Part shown: one piece after another, positions 1 through 7,015 of the stretch | How the letters are laid out: each line of letters opens with the position of its first letter | Numbering within the stretch: the first letter of the stretch is position 1 | NCBI GenBank assembly: GCA_043816165.1 | Contig: JBDRIE010000006.1 | Coordinates: forward strand, 1 to 11,340 | Length of the DNA: 11,340 nt | Source of the DNA: JAACEU01 sp043816165 | GTDB lineage: Bacteria; Patescibacteriota; Gracilibacteria; UBA1369; LOWO2-01-FULL-3 | Reading direction: 5' to 3' | The notes under the pieces: generated by a model | The model's input: only the letters and a program-made list of their open reading frames with translations | The model's database searches: none | Told to the model about the DNA's origin: nothing | Position numbers and translations under genes: made by a program

Positions 1-9
1 TTTTTTTTG

Positions 10-38
10 TTGAATTTTCCCATCTAAGTAAGTAAGAT
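10..38 (+). promoter_or_regulatory. Sigma70-type promoter for tRNA-His
   Basis: TTGAAT at 10-15 and TAAGAT at 33-38 are separated by exactly 17 bp, close to the bacterial housekeeping consensus. A start near 45 would give a precursor leader of about 14 nt before the tRNA. The T8 run at 1-8 may be the tail of a terminator for a gene left of the window, but its stem is not visible. Confidence 0.65.
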
Positions 39-58
39 TGGAACGTTAAAAAAATCGT

Positions 59-136
59 GGTGAGTGTAGCTCAGTTGGTTAGAGCATCTGGTTGTGGTCC
101 AGAGGGTCGTGGGTTCGAGCCCCATCACTCACCCCA
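59..136 (+). tRNA. tRNA-His (anticodon GTG), CCA encoded
   Basis: A full cloverleaf can be folded by eye. The acceptor stem GTGAGTG (60-66) pairs with CACTCAC (126-132). The extra G at 59 faces discriminator C at 133, which is the G-1:C73 identity pair of histidine tRNAs. The anticodon stem TCTGG/CCAGA encloses loop TTGTGGT with anticodon GTG. The T arm has GTGGG, TTCGAGC and CCCAT. The 3' CCA is genomically encoded at 134-136. It decodes CAC/CAU. The next gene is convergent and ends 77 bp downstream. Confidence 0.97.
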
Positions 137-212
137 TAGACAACTCGGCAGCTCTTGCTAAAGTTTCTGTAACTACGTATCCGCTCGTTCTTATGAAATG
201 AGATACACTGTC

Positions 213-1412
213 TTATTCGTACCTTAATGCTTCTGCCGGATTTAGTTTTGAAGCTTGTCTTGCCGGTAGAACTCCGGCAATTACACCTAGTAAGAATGCA
301 AACAACAATGCTACGCCGATAAATTCGAAGCTGACGTAGATTTTTAGAAGTTTAAATCCGCTCTGAATTGCAAATATTTCTACTAATTTTGCCAATCCTA
401 TACCGATCATGAGCCCAACTATCCCCCCGATCACGCCAATCATTCCGGATTCGATTACGAAAATATTCAAAACATCTGAGTTTGTTGCTCCAATCGCCTT
501 CATTATTCCAATTTCTCGACGTCTTTCGAGCACCGATGTGTACATTGTGTTCATTACACCAATTCCACCAATAATTATCGAGAATAGCCCCAAAAATAGC
601 ACTCCCATTTGGATTAGCGCTATAATGTCCCCCACCAGGTTCTCGGTTTTTTCGGGGGTTAAGACAGTAACATCGTCTGATCCGCGAACCTGCCTCATTC
701 TGTATTTAATTTCCTCTGCAATTTTCTCCATGTCCTCAGTTGATTCAACCATCACTGCAATCATCATGTAGCTTGATTTTGATCCTGTGATTTTTTCGAT
801 ATTGTCGAGTGACATGTAGACCGCATTGTCGTCTTCGCTACTCCCTATTTCGTTTAAAACTCCTGAAATTCTGAATTCCTTCCCTTTTATTCTCACCTCA
901 TCCCCTACGTGAATTATATCCTTAAACAAAGTTGTCGCTATCCTGTAACCAAGCACTATCTCTGAGGACTCTTCTTTTTCGGGCCAACGCCCTGTGTCAA
1001 TGCCTAGTCCGCGTGATTCTGTATATAAAATTTTTGATTGTTCTATTGGGCTTGCATGAACCAATGTGGACTGCTCCTCTCCTTTAAATTCAACAGTTAC
1101 AAACTCTATATCGAATGGAATTACCATTTTTGCTCCAGGTAGATCCGCCACAGCTTCTACTTCCTTCTCCCTAATCGATCCTCCTCCCAGAATTCCTAAT
1201 AATGGATTCGATTCGTCTCCCGGAAAAACCGTAATAAGATCCCCACCAAACATCCGAAGCTGCTGCATAACGGTCTGTTCAAGCCCTTTTCCAAGCGAAA
1301 CTATGGACGAGATCAACGCGATCCCGATGACAATCCCAAGGATCGTCAACCAACTTCGCAATTCGCGATGTCTGATATTTCTGATGCTTAATAATAGGAA
1401 TTTTTTGAACAT
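213..1412 (-). CDS. MacB/YknZ-type ABC transporter permease
   Basis: 399 aa, the usual size for permeases of the MacB/FtsX-like family. A first membrane segment lies at about residues 22-40. An extracytoplasmic MacB-type core domain follows (about 45-260), then three C-terminal membrane segments (about 265-288, 318-345, 362-382). The cytoplasmic motif LERRREIGIMKAIGAT (about 295-310) and the terminal PARQASKLNPAEALRYE are hallmarks of the family. It would form the membrane dimer driven by the adjacent ATPase and coupled to the adaptor. It is the last gene of the three-gene operon. Its ATG lies one base after the ATPase stop (TAATATG), so translation is probably coupled, and no separate Shine-Dalgarno is seen. 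In single-membrane bacteria the closest described analogue is YknXYZ. The substrate cannot be read from sequence. Confidence 0.93.
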   Translation of the reverse strand: MFKKFLLLSIRNIRHRELRSWLTILGIVIGIALISSIVSLGKGLEQTVMQQLRMFGGDLITVFPGDESNPLLGILGGGSIREKEVEAVADLPGAKMVIPFDIEFVTVEFKGEEQSTLVHASPIEQSKILYTESRGLGIDTGRWPEKEESSEIVLGYRIATTLFKDIIHVGDEVRIKGKEFRISGVLNEIGSSEDDNAVYMSLDNIEKITGSKSSYMMIAVMVESTEDMEKIAEEIKYRMRQVRGSDDVTVLTPEKTENLVGDIIALIQMGVLFLGLFSIIIGGIGVMNTMYTSVLERRREIGIMKAIGATNSDVLNIFVIESGMIGVIGGIVGLMIGIGLAKLVEIFAIQSGFKLLKIYVSFEFIGVALLFAFLLGVIAGVLPARQASKLNPAEALRYE

Positions 1413-1413
1413 A

Positions 1414-2232
1414 TTACGATTCTGATGTTACTAATGCCCCATCTTTTAGATATAAAATTTTACCTGTCTCTTTTGCAATATTCGGGTCGTGGGTTACAAC
1501 AACTATAGTTCGGCCCTGTTTGTTTAATTCTTTCAGGACTTTCATGATGGTTTTGCCTGTTTCTGAGTCGAGGTTTCCTGTCGGTTCGTCTGCGATTATG
1601 ATTTCGGGGTCGTTTACAAGTGCGCGAGCAATTGCGGCTCTTTGCTGTTCACCTCCGGACATTTCCAGTGGCTTGTGGGCTTTTCTGTGCTCGAGACCGA
1701 CAGATTTTATGTATTTCTGTACAGTTCTTTGGTCTTTTTCAGTTTCCAAGCCGTTTCTGAAAAACATTGGTAGCTGTATATTTTCCTCACAATTTAGTGC
1801 TCCGAGGAGATTGAACTGTTGGAACACGAATCCAATTTTTGATCCTCTTATTTTTGCTAATTGATTCTCGGACATTTTACTTACATCTTTTCCGTCTAAT
1901 AATACTTCTCCTTTTGTGACAGTATCCAAAGCTCCAATAATGTTCATTGCAGTCGTTTTCCCGGACCCGCTCACACCTTTCAAAGCTACGAAGTCGTTTT
2001 TCCATATCCGAAGGCTAAGTCCGTGCAGGACGGGTACTGTTACCGTTCCGAGTTGGTAATCTTTGTGGACGTCACGGAGTTCGATGACCGGAGTGCCGTT
2101 TATAAATTTTTTTGGTGTTTTATCAAATTCGTTTTTGCAGTTTTTACCACAAAATTCATATTTCTTCTTATTGTAAGTACTGTGAAATGAGCATCTTTTG
2201 CCCAATTTCATCCCACAAACTATATCGTACAT
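1414..2232 (-). CDS. ABC transporter ATPase (MacB/LolD class) with N-terminal YHS domain
   Basis: 272 aa. Residues 50-272 are a complete ABC ATPase: Walker A GVSGSGKT (86-93), Q-loop FVFQQFN (135-141), signature MSGGEQQR (191-198, Met in place of the usual Leu), Walker B IIIADEP (211-217), D-loop LDSETG and switch His248. This matches the LolD/MacB/FtsE class. Residues 1-45 are unusual for that class. DIVCGM, then KYEFCGKNCKNEFDKTPKKF, matches the YHS family pattern (DPVCGM ... YYFC..C...F...P..Y) with Cys6, Cys28 and Cys32, plus Cys14 and His17. YHS domains occur in metal-handling proteins such as copper ATPases and in oxygenases, so metal sensing or binding is a reasonable inference. The gene begins 4 bp after the adaptor stop and ends 1 bp before the permease start. 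Confidence 0.93.
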   Translation of the reverse strand: MYDIVCGMKLGKRCSFHSTYNKKKYEFCGKNCKNEFDKTPKKFINGTPVIELRDVHKDYQLGTVTVPVLHGLSLRIWKNDFVALKGVSGSGKTTAMNIIGALDTVTKGEVLLDGKDVSKMSENQLAKIRGSKIGFVFQQFNLLGALNCEENIQLPMFFRNGLETEKDQRTVQKYIKSVGLEHRKAHKPLEMSGGEQQRAAIARALVNDPEIIIADEPTGNLDSETGKTIMKVLKELNKQGRTIVVVTHDPNIAKETGKILYLKDGALVTSES

Positions 2233-2236
2233 TTTC

Positions 2237-3985
2237 TTAGTAATAAGGAATTATTTCTTGCCCTTCCTCAACACCGGAAACTATTTCGGTCATGTCTCGG
2301 CCTTTCAATCCGGTTACAACCTCTACTCGATCGTATTTTTCACCTTCTTCGCCACTTTCTCCATCTGGATTTAACACTTTCAAATACTTTCCTCCATTTT
2401 CCTCGCCAATGTATCGAGAAGGGGCTACAAGTACGTTTTCTTTGTCTGCAGTTTTTATAGAGATGTTTACTGTCATACCTGATTTGACCGCATCATATTC
2501 TTCGTCAAGTTCGATAGTGATTTCGTAGAAAATGTCTCCATCATCCACAGTTTCAAACGGATTGATATTCATTACTTTGCCCATAAACATATCATCGGAT
2601 CCAAATGCGTCGAATGTCACTTCGACTTCATCACCGAGCTCTACTTGGGCAATGTCCAGTTCGGAAATGTATACTTCGATTTTGTATCTTTCTATTGTAA
2701 TCATGGAAAGCACCGGAGTGCTGACCGTAGCCAATTCTCCTATGTCGGTATAGATTTGGGTAATAACTCCGTCTAATGGCGCCTGGAGCTTTGTGTCGTT
2801 TAGTGTTTGTTGCATTAGGTCTGCGTATGCTATTGATTGATTTAATTGGGCCTGGTAAAGCGCTATGTCTTCTTCTCGGGCAGGTGCACGAGCTTGCACT
2901 AATTGGTCTCTTGTGAGTTGGAGCTCTCCTTCAGCTTGTGATATTTTTGCGTCCCATTCAGCTTTTACAGATTCGAGGGCCGCTTCGGCCTGGTCGAGGG
3001 CCGATTGTGCGGCGTCTACTCCTCCATTGGCATAGAGGTAATCTGTGTCTTCTGTCGCGGAGTTGATAGTTTGCTTTGCTGAAGTGATATTTGCGATTGC
3101 CGTAGAGATACTTGTCCTTTCAGTGTCTACATATCCTTCGTCTATGACCGAAACTGTAACTCTTGGTTCGTCTTTTAGCTGGTCACTGACAAAACTTAGG
3201 ACTTCAGCAAGGTTGTCCAGAAATTCCCTCATTTCGTTGAGAGCTGTATCGACGGTCGCGTATGCCGTTTCGTCGATGCCATCGAGAGTGCCCTGGAGGT
3301 CGTCGTAGTCTTCTTTTGTTGCAAGATACTTGGTTGTTACTTGTAGCGAATCGTTGTTCCCGCTGCTGAAATATATGTCTCGAATATAATTGATAATCCC
3401 AAGTGATGCGTCCGCGCGCGTGTTACTGTCATTAATTGTGTCGATGGCATCCTCATAGGCTTGCTCAAGACTGACCGTGTTTTCTTTTATTGCCCTTTCC
3501 AGGGCTGTAACTTTAGCTTCGACACCTATTTCCGCTTCAACGATGTCTGTTGCTGAAGCGATTTTTTGTTTTTCCAGATTAGTTTCGGCGTTAGCAACTC
3601 CGGTTTCGTAAATTTGGAGGTCTTCAGCTGTTGCTCCGGCAATGAGTTTGTTCAGTGATGCTTGCACCTCCTGAATCGCCGCGTTTGCACTGTTTAGGTC
3701 TGCGAGGAGTTTCGACGTTTCCAGTTGCGCCAATTCATCCCCTACTTTTACGTTATCCCCTTCTTCTACGTGAATTTTTGCTACTTTTCCGGTCATAGGA
3801 AAAGTGAGGTCGACCTCTTTGATCGGTACAATTGTTCCAACTTCTGTGATAATTTCTGTGAGGTTGGCTCTTTCTATTTCATATACTCGTTCTAATACCC
3901 CATTTTCTTCAGCATAAAATGCGTAACCCCAATACGCGAGTGTTGCAATAATTATAGCCCCAAATATTAACCAGAACTTTTTCAT
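2237..3985 (-). CDS. Membrane-fusion/adaptor protein (HlyD/MacA/YknX-like)
   Basis: 582 aa, longer than the roughly 370-400 aa of typical MacA/YknX proteins. An N-terminal membrane anchor spans about residues 4-24. The first half of a lipoyl-like domain is at about 50-92 (FPMTGKVAKIHVEEGDNVKV). A long helical region runs from about 95 to 400. The second lipoyl half follows (LQAPLDGVITQIYTDIGELA, about 400-420), then beta-barrel and membrane-proximal domains to the C terminus. The extra length lies in the helical hairpin. A motif typical of adaptors occurs twice, as TAEDLQIYETGVANAE (about 119-134) and REEDIALYQAQLNQ (about 370-383), suggesting a duplicated or expanded hairpin. It heads the leftward operon with the ATPase and permease and would link the permease to extracellular structures. 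No Shine-Dalgarno is seen before the ATG. The upstream promoter predicts a leader of about 15 nt. Confidence 0.92.
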   Translation of the reverse strand: MKKFWLIFGAIIIATLAYWGYAFYAEENGVLERVYEIERANLTEIITEVGTIVPIKEVDLTFPMTGKVAKIHVEEGDNVKVGDELAQLETSKLLADLNSANAAIQEVQASLNKLIAGATAEDLQIYETGVANAETNLEKQKIASATDIVEAEIGVEAKVTALERAIKENTVSLEQAYEDAIDTINDSNTRADASLGIINYIRDIYFSSGNNDSLQVTTKYLATKEDYDDLQGTLDGIDETAYATVDTALNEMREFLDNLAEVLSFVSDQLKDEPRVTVSVIDEGYVDTERTSISTAIANITSAKQTINSATEDTDYLYANGGVDAAQSALDQAEAALESVKAEWDAKISQAEGELQLTRDQLVQARAPAREEDIALYQAQLNQSIAYADLMQQTLNDTKLQAPLDGVITQIYTDIGELATVSTPVLSMITIERYKIEVYISELDIAQVELGDEVEVTFDAFGSDDMFMGKVMNINPFETVDDGDIFYEITIELDEEYDAVKSGMTVNISIKTADKENVLVAPSRYIGEENGGKYLKVLNPDGESGEEGEKYDRVEVVTGLKGRDMTEIVSGVEEGQEIIPYY

Positions 3986-4006
3986 AGGTAGGAAATATTC
4001 GATGGG

Positions 4007-4034
4007 ATCATATCAGATTGTGTTAAAAATACAA
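4007..4034 (-). promoter_or_regulatory. Promoter for the adaptor-ATPase-permease operon
   Basis: On the minus strand TTGTAT (4034-4029) and TATGAT (4012-4007) are 16 bp apart. Transcription would start near 4000, about 15 nt before the adaptor ATG. It overlaps the opposed promoter of the small gene at 4054, so the two may compete or be co-regulated. Confidence 0.5.
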
Positions 4035-4047
4035 CATCGTGTAAACT
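4018..4047 (+). promoter_or_regulatory. Promoter for small gene at 4054
   Basis: TTGTGT (4018-4023) and TAAACT (4042-4047) are 18 bp apart. The -10 ends only 6 bp before the ATG, so the predicted transcript would start at or next to the start codon (leaderless). It is a moderate consensus match. Confidence 0.4.
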
Positions 4048-4053
4048 GGAAGC

Positions 4054-4272
4054 ATGGAAAATAAGTTTCTCATAGATTTGAGTATCAAGTATGGGCTTGA
4101 TAGTGCGCATGTTTCCAAACTTGTGGATATGATTTATCAATGCGGACTTGAAGAAGTGGATGGTCGCGAGGCTCAACGGATTGCTAATTATATATGTGAA
4201 ATGAATATTCTTGATAAGCCTGCGGAGGAGGTTGTCGAGGAGTTGAGGCTGAAAGGTTTTATACAGGAATAA
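4054..4272 (+). CDS. Small hypothetical protein, 72 aa
   Basis: I do not recognise a family. The product is short, soluble and predicted mainly helical, with no signal peptide or membrane segment. The acidic C-terminal half (DKPAEEVVEELRLKGF) reads like an amphipathic helix. Two Cys residues are present but not in a metal-binding spacing. In favour of a real gene: a promoter-like pair sits directly upstream, it fills the gap between two genes, and its TAA stop (4270-4272) abuts the stop of the convergent gene at 4273 with no spacer. A competing minus-strand ORF over 3982-4176 looks like a shadow. It diverges from the exporter operon, so a regulatory or accessory role is possible but is only a guess from position. 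Confidence 0.6.
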   Translation: MENKFLIDLSIKYGLDSAHVSKLVDMIYQCGLEEVDGREAQRIANYICEMNILDKPAEEVVEELRLKGFIQE

Positions 4273-4974
4273 TTATTCCAGGAGTTTTCTTTGGTCTAAG
4301 GATTCTTCAGTTTTTGCGAGGATTCCTTTAAGTATGAATTTTGCGAATTCTCTGGTTTTGGCTTTGGGTTCCGGGAGGTTGTGGTTTGCGAGGAAATCGC
4401 TGACTACGAAGGCTAGAAGTTCTATTAGAGCCGGCTGGACGGCCTTTTTCTCTTCGTATTTTTGTTCATCAAATTCGTATTCTTTTTCCAATTCAATGAA
4501 TTCGATTTTGTAGCCGGTTTTAACCATTTTCTGTGGATATTCTTCTGCTTGGGCGAGCATGTCTTTTATCCAGTTGTCGAGTTCGATTTTTATCTTTAAT
4601 GGCAGTGTTTCGTCTTTCCCAAAAAACGTTAATGCTTTTTCGTCTGATGTAGGCGCGTTGAGCATTAGTATTTTCCCGACCTCTTCCTGGATTTCTTTAT
4701 TGCCCAGTAGAATTATTGTTAGAATAAAGTTTGCCGGTACGTTTATTTCGAGCACTCGTGAAATCAAGAGAGTTAAGTCTTTTTTGTGGCTGGATTTTAC
4801 GAATCTCAGCAAGACCTTTAGCAGATCGTACTCTTTTTTCTTGGCCTTCTTTTCTTCTTTCTTAATTGCTTTTATCTGTGCGGAAGCGGCCTTCATTTTT
4901 TCGCGAAGTTTCTCCAAAGAGGCAGCCGACATCGGCTCACCGCTGTCTAACCCAATAAATGATTCTAAAGACAT
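4273..4974 (-). CDS. Hypothetical protein, 233 aa, helical, downstream of rpmA
   Basis: No family recognised. Residues 15-50 form a Lys/Ala/Glu-rich helix (EKLREKMKAASAQIKAIKK), probably coiled coil. A compact helical region follows with hydrophobic patches (ANFILTIILLGN, about 81-92; PALIELLAFVVSDFLANH, about 181-198). These patches are probably buried helices rather than membrane spans because they are short and interrupted by charge. There is no signal peptide, so it is likely cytoplasmic. It starts 13 bp after the rpmA stop, consistent with co-transcription from the rpmA promoter and perhaps a ribosome- or growth-linked role (inference from position only). The start has no Shine-Dalgarno. 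Its stop directly abuts the stop of the convergent small gene. Confidence 0.8.
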   Translation of the reverse strand: MSLESFIGLDSGEPMSAASLEKLREKMKAASAQIKAIKKEEKKAKKKEYDLLKVLLRFVKSSHKKDLTLLISRVLEINVPANFILTIILLGNKEIQEEVGKILMLNAPTSDEKALTFFGKDETLPLKIKIELDNWIKDMLAQAEEYPQKMVKTGYKIEFIELEKEYEFDEQKYEEKKAVQPALIELLAFVVSDFLANHNLPEPKAKTREFAKFILKGILAKTEESLDQRKLLE

Positions 4975-4987
4975 AATCTATATGCTT

Positions 4988-5266
4988 TTAGGCAGCTTTC
5001 ACATTAACGATCTTGTCTTTGAAGATTCGACCGTCATATTTTTTTAGAGCTTTTTCCGTGAAATAAACTTTTCCTTCAATTTTTGAGAATATTGTGTGAT
5101 CTTTCCCCATATCTGTGTTTTCGCCCGGGAAAAATTTGGTTCCTCTTTGACGAATAATAATTCCTCCCGCTTTTACAGCCTGGTCACCAAAAACTTTAAC
5201 GCCAAGGCGCTTTGCTACTGAATCGCGACCGTTATTAGTTGATCCTCCCGCTTTTTTATGTGACAT
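4988..5266 (-). CDS. rpmA: Ribosomal protein L27
   Basis: 92 aa, normal bacterial L27 length. The N terminus MSHKKAGGSTNNGRDSVAKR followed by LGVKVFGDQAVKAG, then IIIRQRGTKFFPGEN and MGKDHTIFS, is the diagnostic L27 series. L27 is a large-subunit protein whose flexible N-terminal tail reaches toward the peptidyl-transferase centre. Here that tail begins directly with Ser-His-Lys-Lys, without the cleavable extension known from Firmicutes. The usual upstream partner rplU (L21) is absent. Instead rpmA has its own promoter and a leader of about 44 nt containing a hairpin (5282-5308). A hypothetical gene follows after 13 bp. No Shine-Dalgarno is seen upstream of the ATG. Confidence 0.97.
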   Translation of the reverse strand: MSHKKAGGSTNNGRDSVAKRLGVKVFGDQAVKAGGIIIRQRGTKFFPGENTDMGKDHTIFSKIEGKVYFTEKALKKYDGRIFKDKIVNVKAA

Positions 5267-5281
5267 GCTTTTATTGTTAGA

Positions 5282-5308
5282 TGGACACTTCGCTTCGCTA
5301 CGTGTCTA
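5282..5308 (-). promoter_or_regulatory. Hairpin in rpmA leader
   Basis: TGGACAC (5282-5288) can pair with GTGTCTA (5302-5308), including one G-U pair, around a loop that contains the 9-mer CGCTTCGCT. The dyad lies between the predicted rpmA transcription start and its ATG, so it would be in the 5' UTR of the mRNA. A regulatory role is speculative. Confidence 0.4.
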
Positions 5309-5411
5309 GCTATGTGATTTTATGGAAAAAGCTTGTTTTTTGCAAGGGGAAAATGTACTCGCTTCGCTCGTGCTATGCTCGCCTTAGCTCGCAGCGCGTT
5401 CGCTTCGCTGC
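5291..5411. repeat. GC-rich CGCTTCGCT repeat cluster
   Basis: The 9-mer CGCTTCGCT occurs three times, at 5291-5299, 5360-5368 and 5401-5409, within an otherwise AT-rich intergenic region. The middle copy is embedded in the mirror repeat CTCGCTTCGCTC (5358-5369). GCTCG or GTTCG recurs at 5366, 5377, 5387 and 5398, a spacing of 11, 10 and 11 bp. GCAGCG (5391-5396) can pair with CGCTGC (5406-5411). It lies between the divergent promoters of rpmA and the M23 gene. It may be a dispersed genomic repeat or a protein-binding array. Confidence 0.6.
5317..5345 (-). promoter_or_regulatory. Promoter for rpmA
   Basis: On the minus strand TTGCAA (5345-5340) and TAAAAT (5322-5317) have an ideal 17 bp spacing. 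Start near 5310. The match and the position upstream of a ribosomal protein gene make this a convincing sigma70-type promoter. Confidence 0.7.
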
Positions 5412-5417
5412 CGCGTG

Positions 5418-5446
5418 TTGAAATTTTAGCTTATTAATGGTAAAAT
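5418..5446 (+). promoter_or_regulatory. Promoter for the M23 peptidase gene
   Basis: TTGAAA (5418-5423) and TAAAAT (5441-5446) with 17 bp between them form a near-consensus sigma70 promoter. A start near 5453 gives a leader of about 15 nt with no Shine-Dalgarno. Confidence 0.75.
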
Positions 5447-5467
5447 ACATAGATACTTAAAACAAAT

Positions 5468-6994
5468 ATGAGCACAAAAACAGACAAATATTTAGGAATT
5501 TTAGTGATTTTTGCGATTTTAGTTGCGAACACAACTATGAGTTTTGCTGAAGGAGAATCTATCAATGTCGAAGAGGAAATTGTGCCTGTTACTGAGGATT
5601 TTGAGGATGAAAAGGTGGATCGTGGAATCGAGGACAAGGCTGAAGAACAGGAGCTATTTTTATCTAGACTAAAAGAAGAATTAAACCTTACAAAGGCCGG
5701 ATACAGACAAATTATGAACACGGTTTCGGATACAGATGCAAAATTGAACGAACTTTCCGAGAATAAGATGACTTTGTCCGAACAGATTGAGGTTTTGGAC
5801 AATTCTATCGTTCTTACACAATCAAAATTAATTGATGTTATTAAAAATATCGTTGAAAAAGAAAACGAAGTTATTCTCCTTTATGAACAAATAGAAATAA
5901 AAGAAATTGCAATTGGATACCAAAAAGAACTTATTGGTGATTATGTTCGAATCATTTACCAAGAAGAAAATAATTACTTTTCAATAGATGAAAATGGAGG
6001 TATTCAGGCCTTCAAACTCTTACTCGCTGACGATAGTGTGGGGAATAATTTGAAGAAAATTGAATATTTTGATCTCCTGAACGAAGCCGGTCAACAAATG
6101 ATTGAGGAACTTTCCTCTTTGTCGGAAGAGCTTCTTATTCACCAGAAAGAATTGGAGAAGAAAAAGGCAAAATTGCAGGGACTTCAGGTAGAACTTGAAA
6201 CCGAAAAACAACAACTGGAACTCCAAAAGGCATCAAAAGAGAATTTATTGGCTTTGACTAAAGGTCAGGAAGATATTTATCAACAATTATTGGAGCAAAC
6301 TTTGATGGAACAGGAAGAACTTTTGAGTGATGTGAAGAATCTGGGCAACGCAGTCGCATTTATCGAGAAAAAGATAGAAGAAGAAGGCGCGGATTTCGAT
6401 CCGGATGACTATCTTTCGCTTTTGGACTACAAAACTCAAGTTTTGTATGACTACAGATATAGAAGTGGGCCTGTGAATCCTGATGGATTTAATTGGCCGG
6501 CTCAGCCTGATCGTGGTTTGAGTGCATACTTCCATGATCCGACTTATGTTGGGGCGTTTGGAGTGCAGCATAATGCGATTGATATTCCAATTTATCAGGG
6601 ATCCTTTGTTCGTGCGGCGGCCGAAGGTGTGGTTTATACAACTCGTGATAATGGTTATGGGTATAGCTACGTAATTCTGGCTCATGCGGGAGGGTTTATG
6701 ACGGTTTATGGGCATATCAGTAGTATTCTTGTGGAAGAGGGCGATCTTATCAATCAAGGCGCTATAATCGGGTTGAGTGGTGGAATGCCGGGGACAAAAG
6801 GTGCCGGATATATGACTACAGGACCTCATCTACATTTTGAGGTGTTGTCGAATGGACTTTATGCGGATCCATTAGATTATTTACCTCTTGAAATTCTAAC
6901 TGAGGACCAAATTTCTATATTGCCAGAGAAATATTTCGATGATTGGGAAGAAGCTGTTTATGATTTAAATTTCGAGGCGATTGAGCGATTTTAA
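5468..6994 (+). CDS. Secreted coiled-coil M23 (LytM) metallopeptidase, EnvC-like layout
   Basis: 508 aa. A signal peptide covers about residues 1-27 (hydrophobic core ILVIFAILVA, likely cleavage after SFA). An acidic linker is followed by a long coiled-coil region (about 57-305) rich in Glu, Leu, Lys and Gln. The C-terminal peptidase M23 domain spans about 340-472. Zinc ligands are visible: HNAID (His368, Asp372) and HLHFE (His454, His456), with His416 in VYGH as the further active-site histidine. All key residues are present, so it may be an active cell-wall endopeptidase, unlike degenerate activators such as EnvC. This layout is typical of proteins that split peptidoglycan at division, often controlled by FtsEX, but no ftsEX genes are seen here. 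It has its own strong promoter. The ATG has no Shine-Dalgarno. Confidence 0.94.
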   Translation: MSTKTDKYLGILVIFAILVANTTMSFAEGESINVEEEIVPVTEDFEDEKVDRGIEDKAEEQELFLSRLKEELNLTKAGYRQIMNTVSDTDAKLNELSENKMTLSEQIEVLDNSIVLTQSKLIDVIKNIVEKENEVILLYEQIEIKEIAIGYQKELIGDYVRIIYQEENNYFSIDENGGIQAFKLLLADDSVGNNLKKIEYFDLLNEAGQQMIEELSSLSEELLIHQKELEKKKAKLQGLQVELETEKQQLELQKASKENLLALTKGQEDIYQQLLEQTLMEQEELLSDVKNLGNAVAFIEKKIEEEGADFDPDDYLSLLDYKTQVLYDYRYRSGPVNPDGFNWPAQPDRGLSAYFHDPTYVGAFGVQHNAIDIPIYQGSFVRAAAEGVVYTTRDNGYGYSYVILAHAGGFMTVYGHISSILVEEGDLINQGAIIGLSGGMPGTKGAGYMTTGPHLHFEVLSNGLYADPLDYLPLEILTEDQISILPEKYFDDWEEAVYDLNFEAIERF

Positions 6995-7008
6995 TTTTAG
7001 TATATAAT
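6981..7008 (+). promoter_or_regulatory. Promoter for the endonuclease III gene
   Basis: TTGAGC (6981-6986) and a perfect TATAAT (7003-7008) are 16 bp apart. The -35 lies inside the last codons of the M23 gene. The start is predicted at about 7015, next to the GTG at 7016, implying a leaderless or nearly leaderless mRNA. Confidence 0.65.
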
Positions 7009-7015
7009 TGGAGGT

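Noticed and set aside
180..210. Hairpin CTCGTT/AATGAG between tRNA-His and the permease stop as a terminator
   Set aside because: Weak stem with a G-U pair and no T tract on either strand.
409..1425. Plus-strand open frames opposite the permease gene (409-771, 1066-1425)
   Set aside because: They lie antisense to a clear MacB-type permease, have Ser/Pro/Ile-rich shadow composition and match no family.
3982..4176. Minus-strand 64-aa frame between the adaptor and the small gene
   Set aside because: It overlaps the adaptor start, covers the divergent promoter region and is antisense to the better supported 72-aa gene.
4559..5047. Plus-strand 162-aa frame opposite the 233-aa gene
   Set aside because: Ser/Phe-rich shadow of a Lys/Glu-rich coding strand. 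No start signals, and it spans the rpmA-hypothetical junction.
5291..5411. CRISPR array
   Set aside because: The repeated unit is only 9 bp, spacing is irregular and no cas genes are present.
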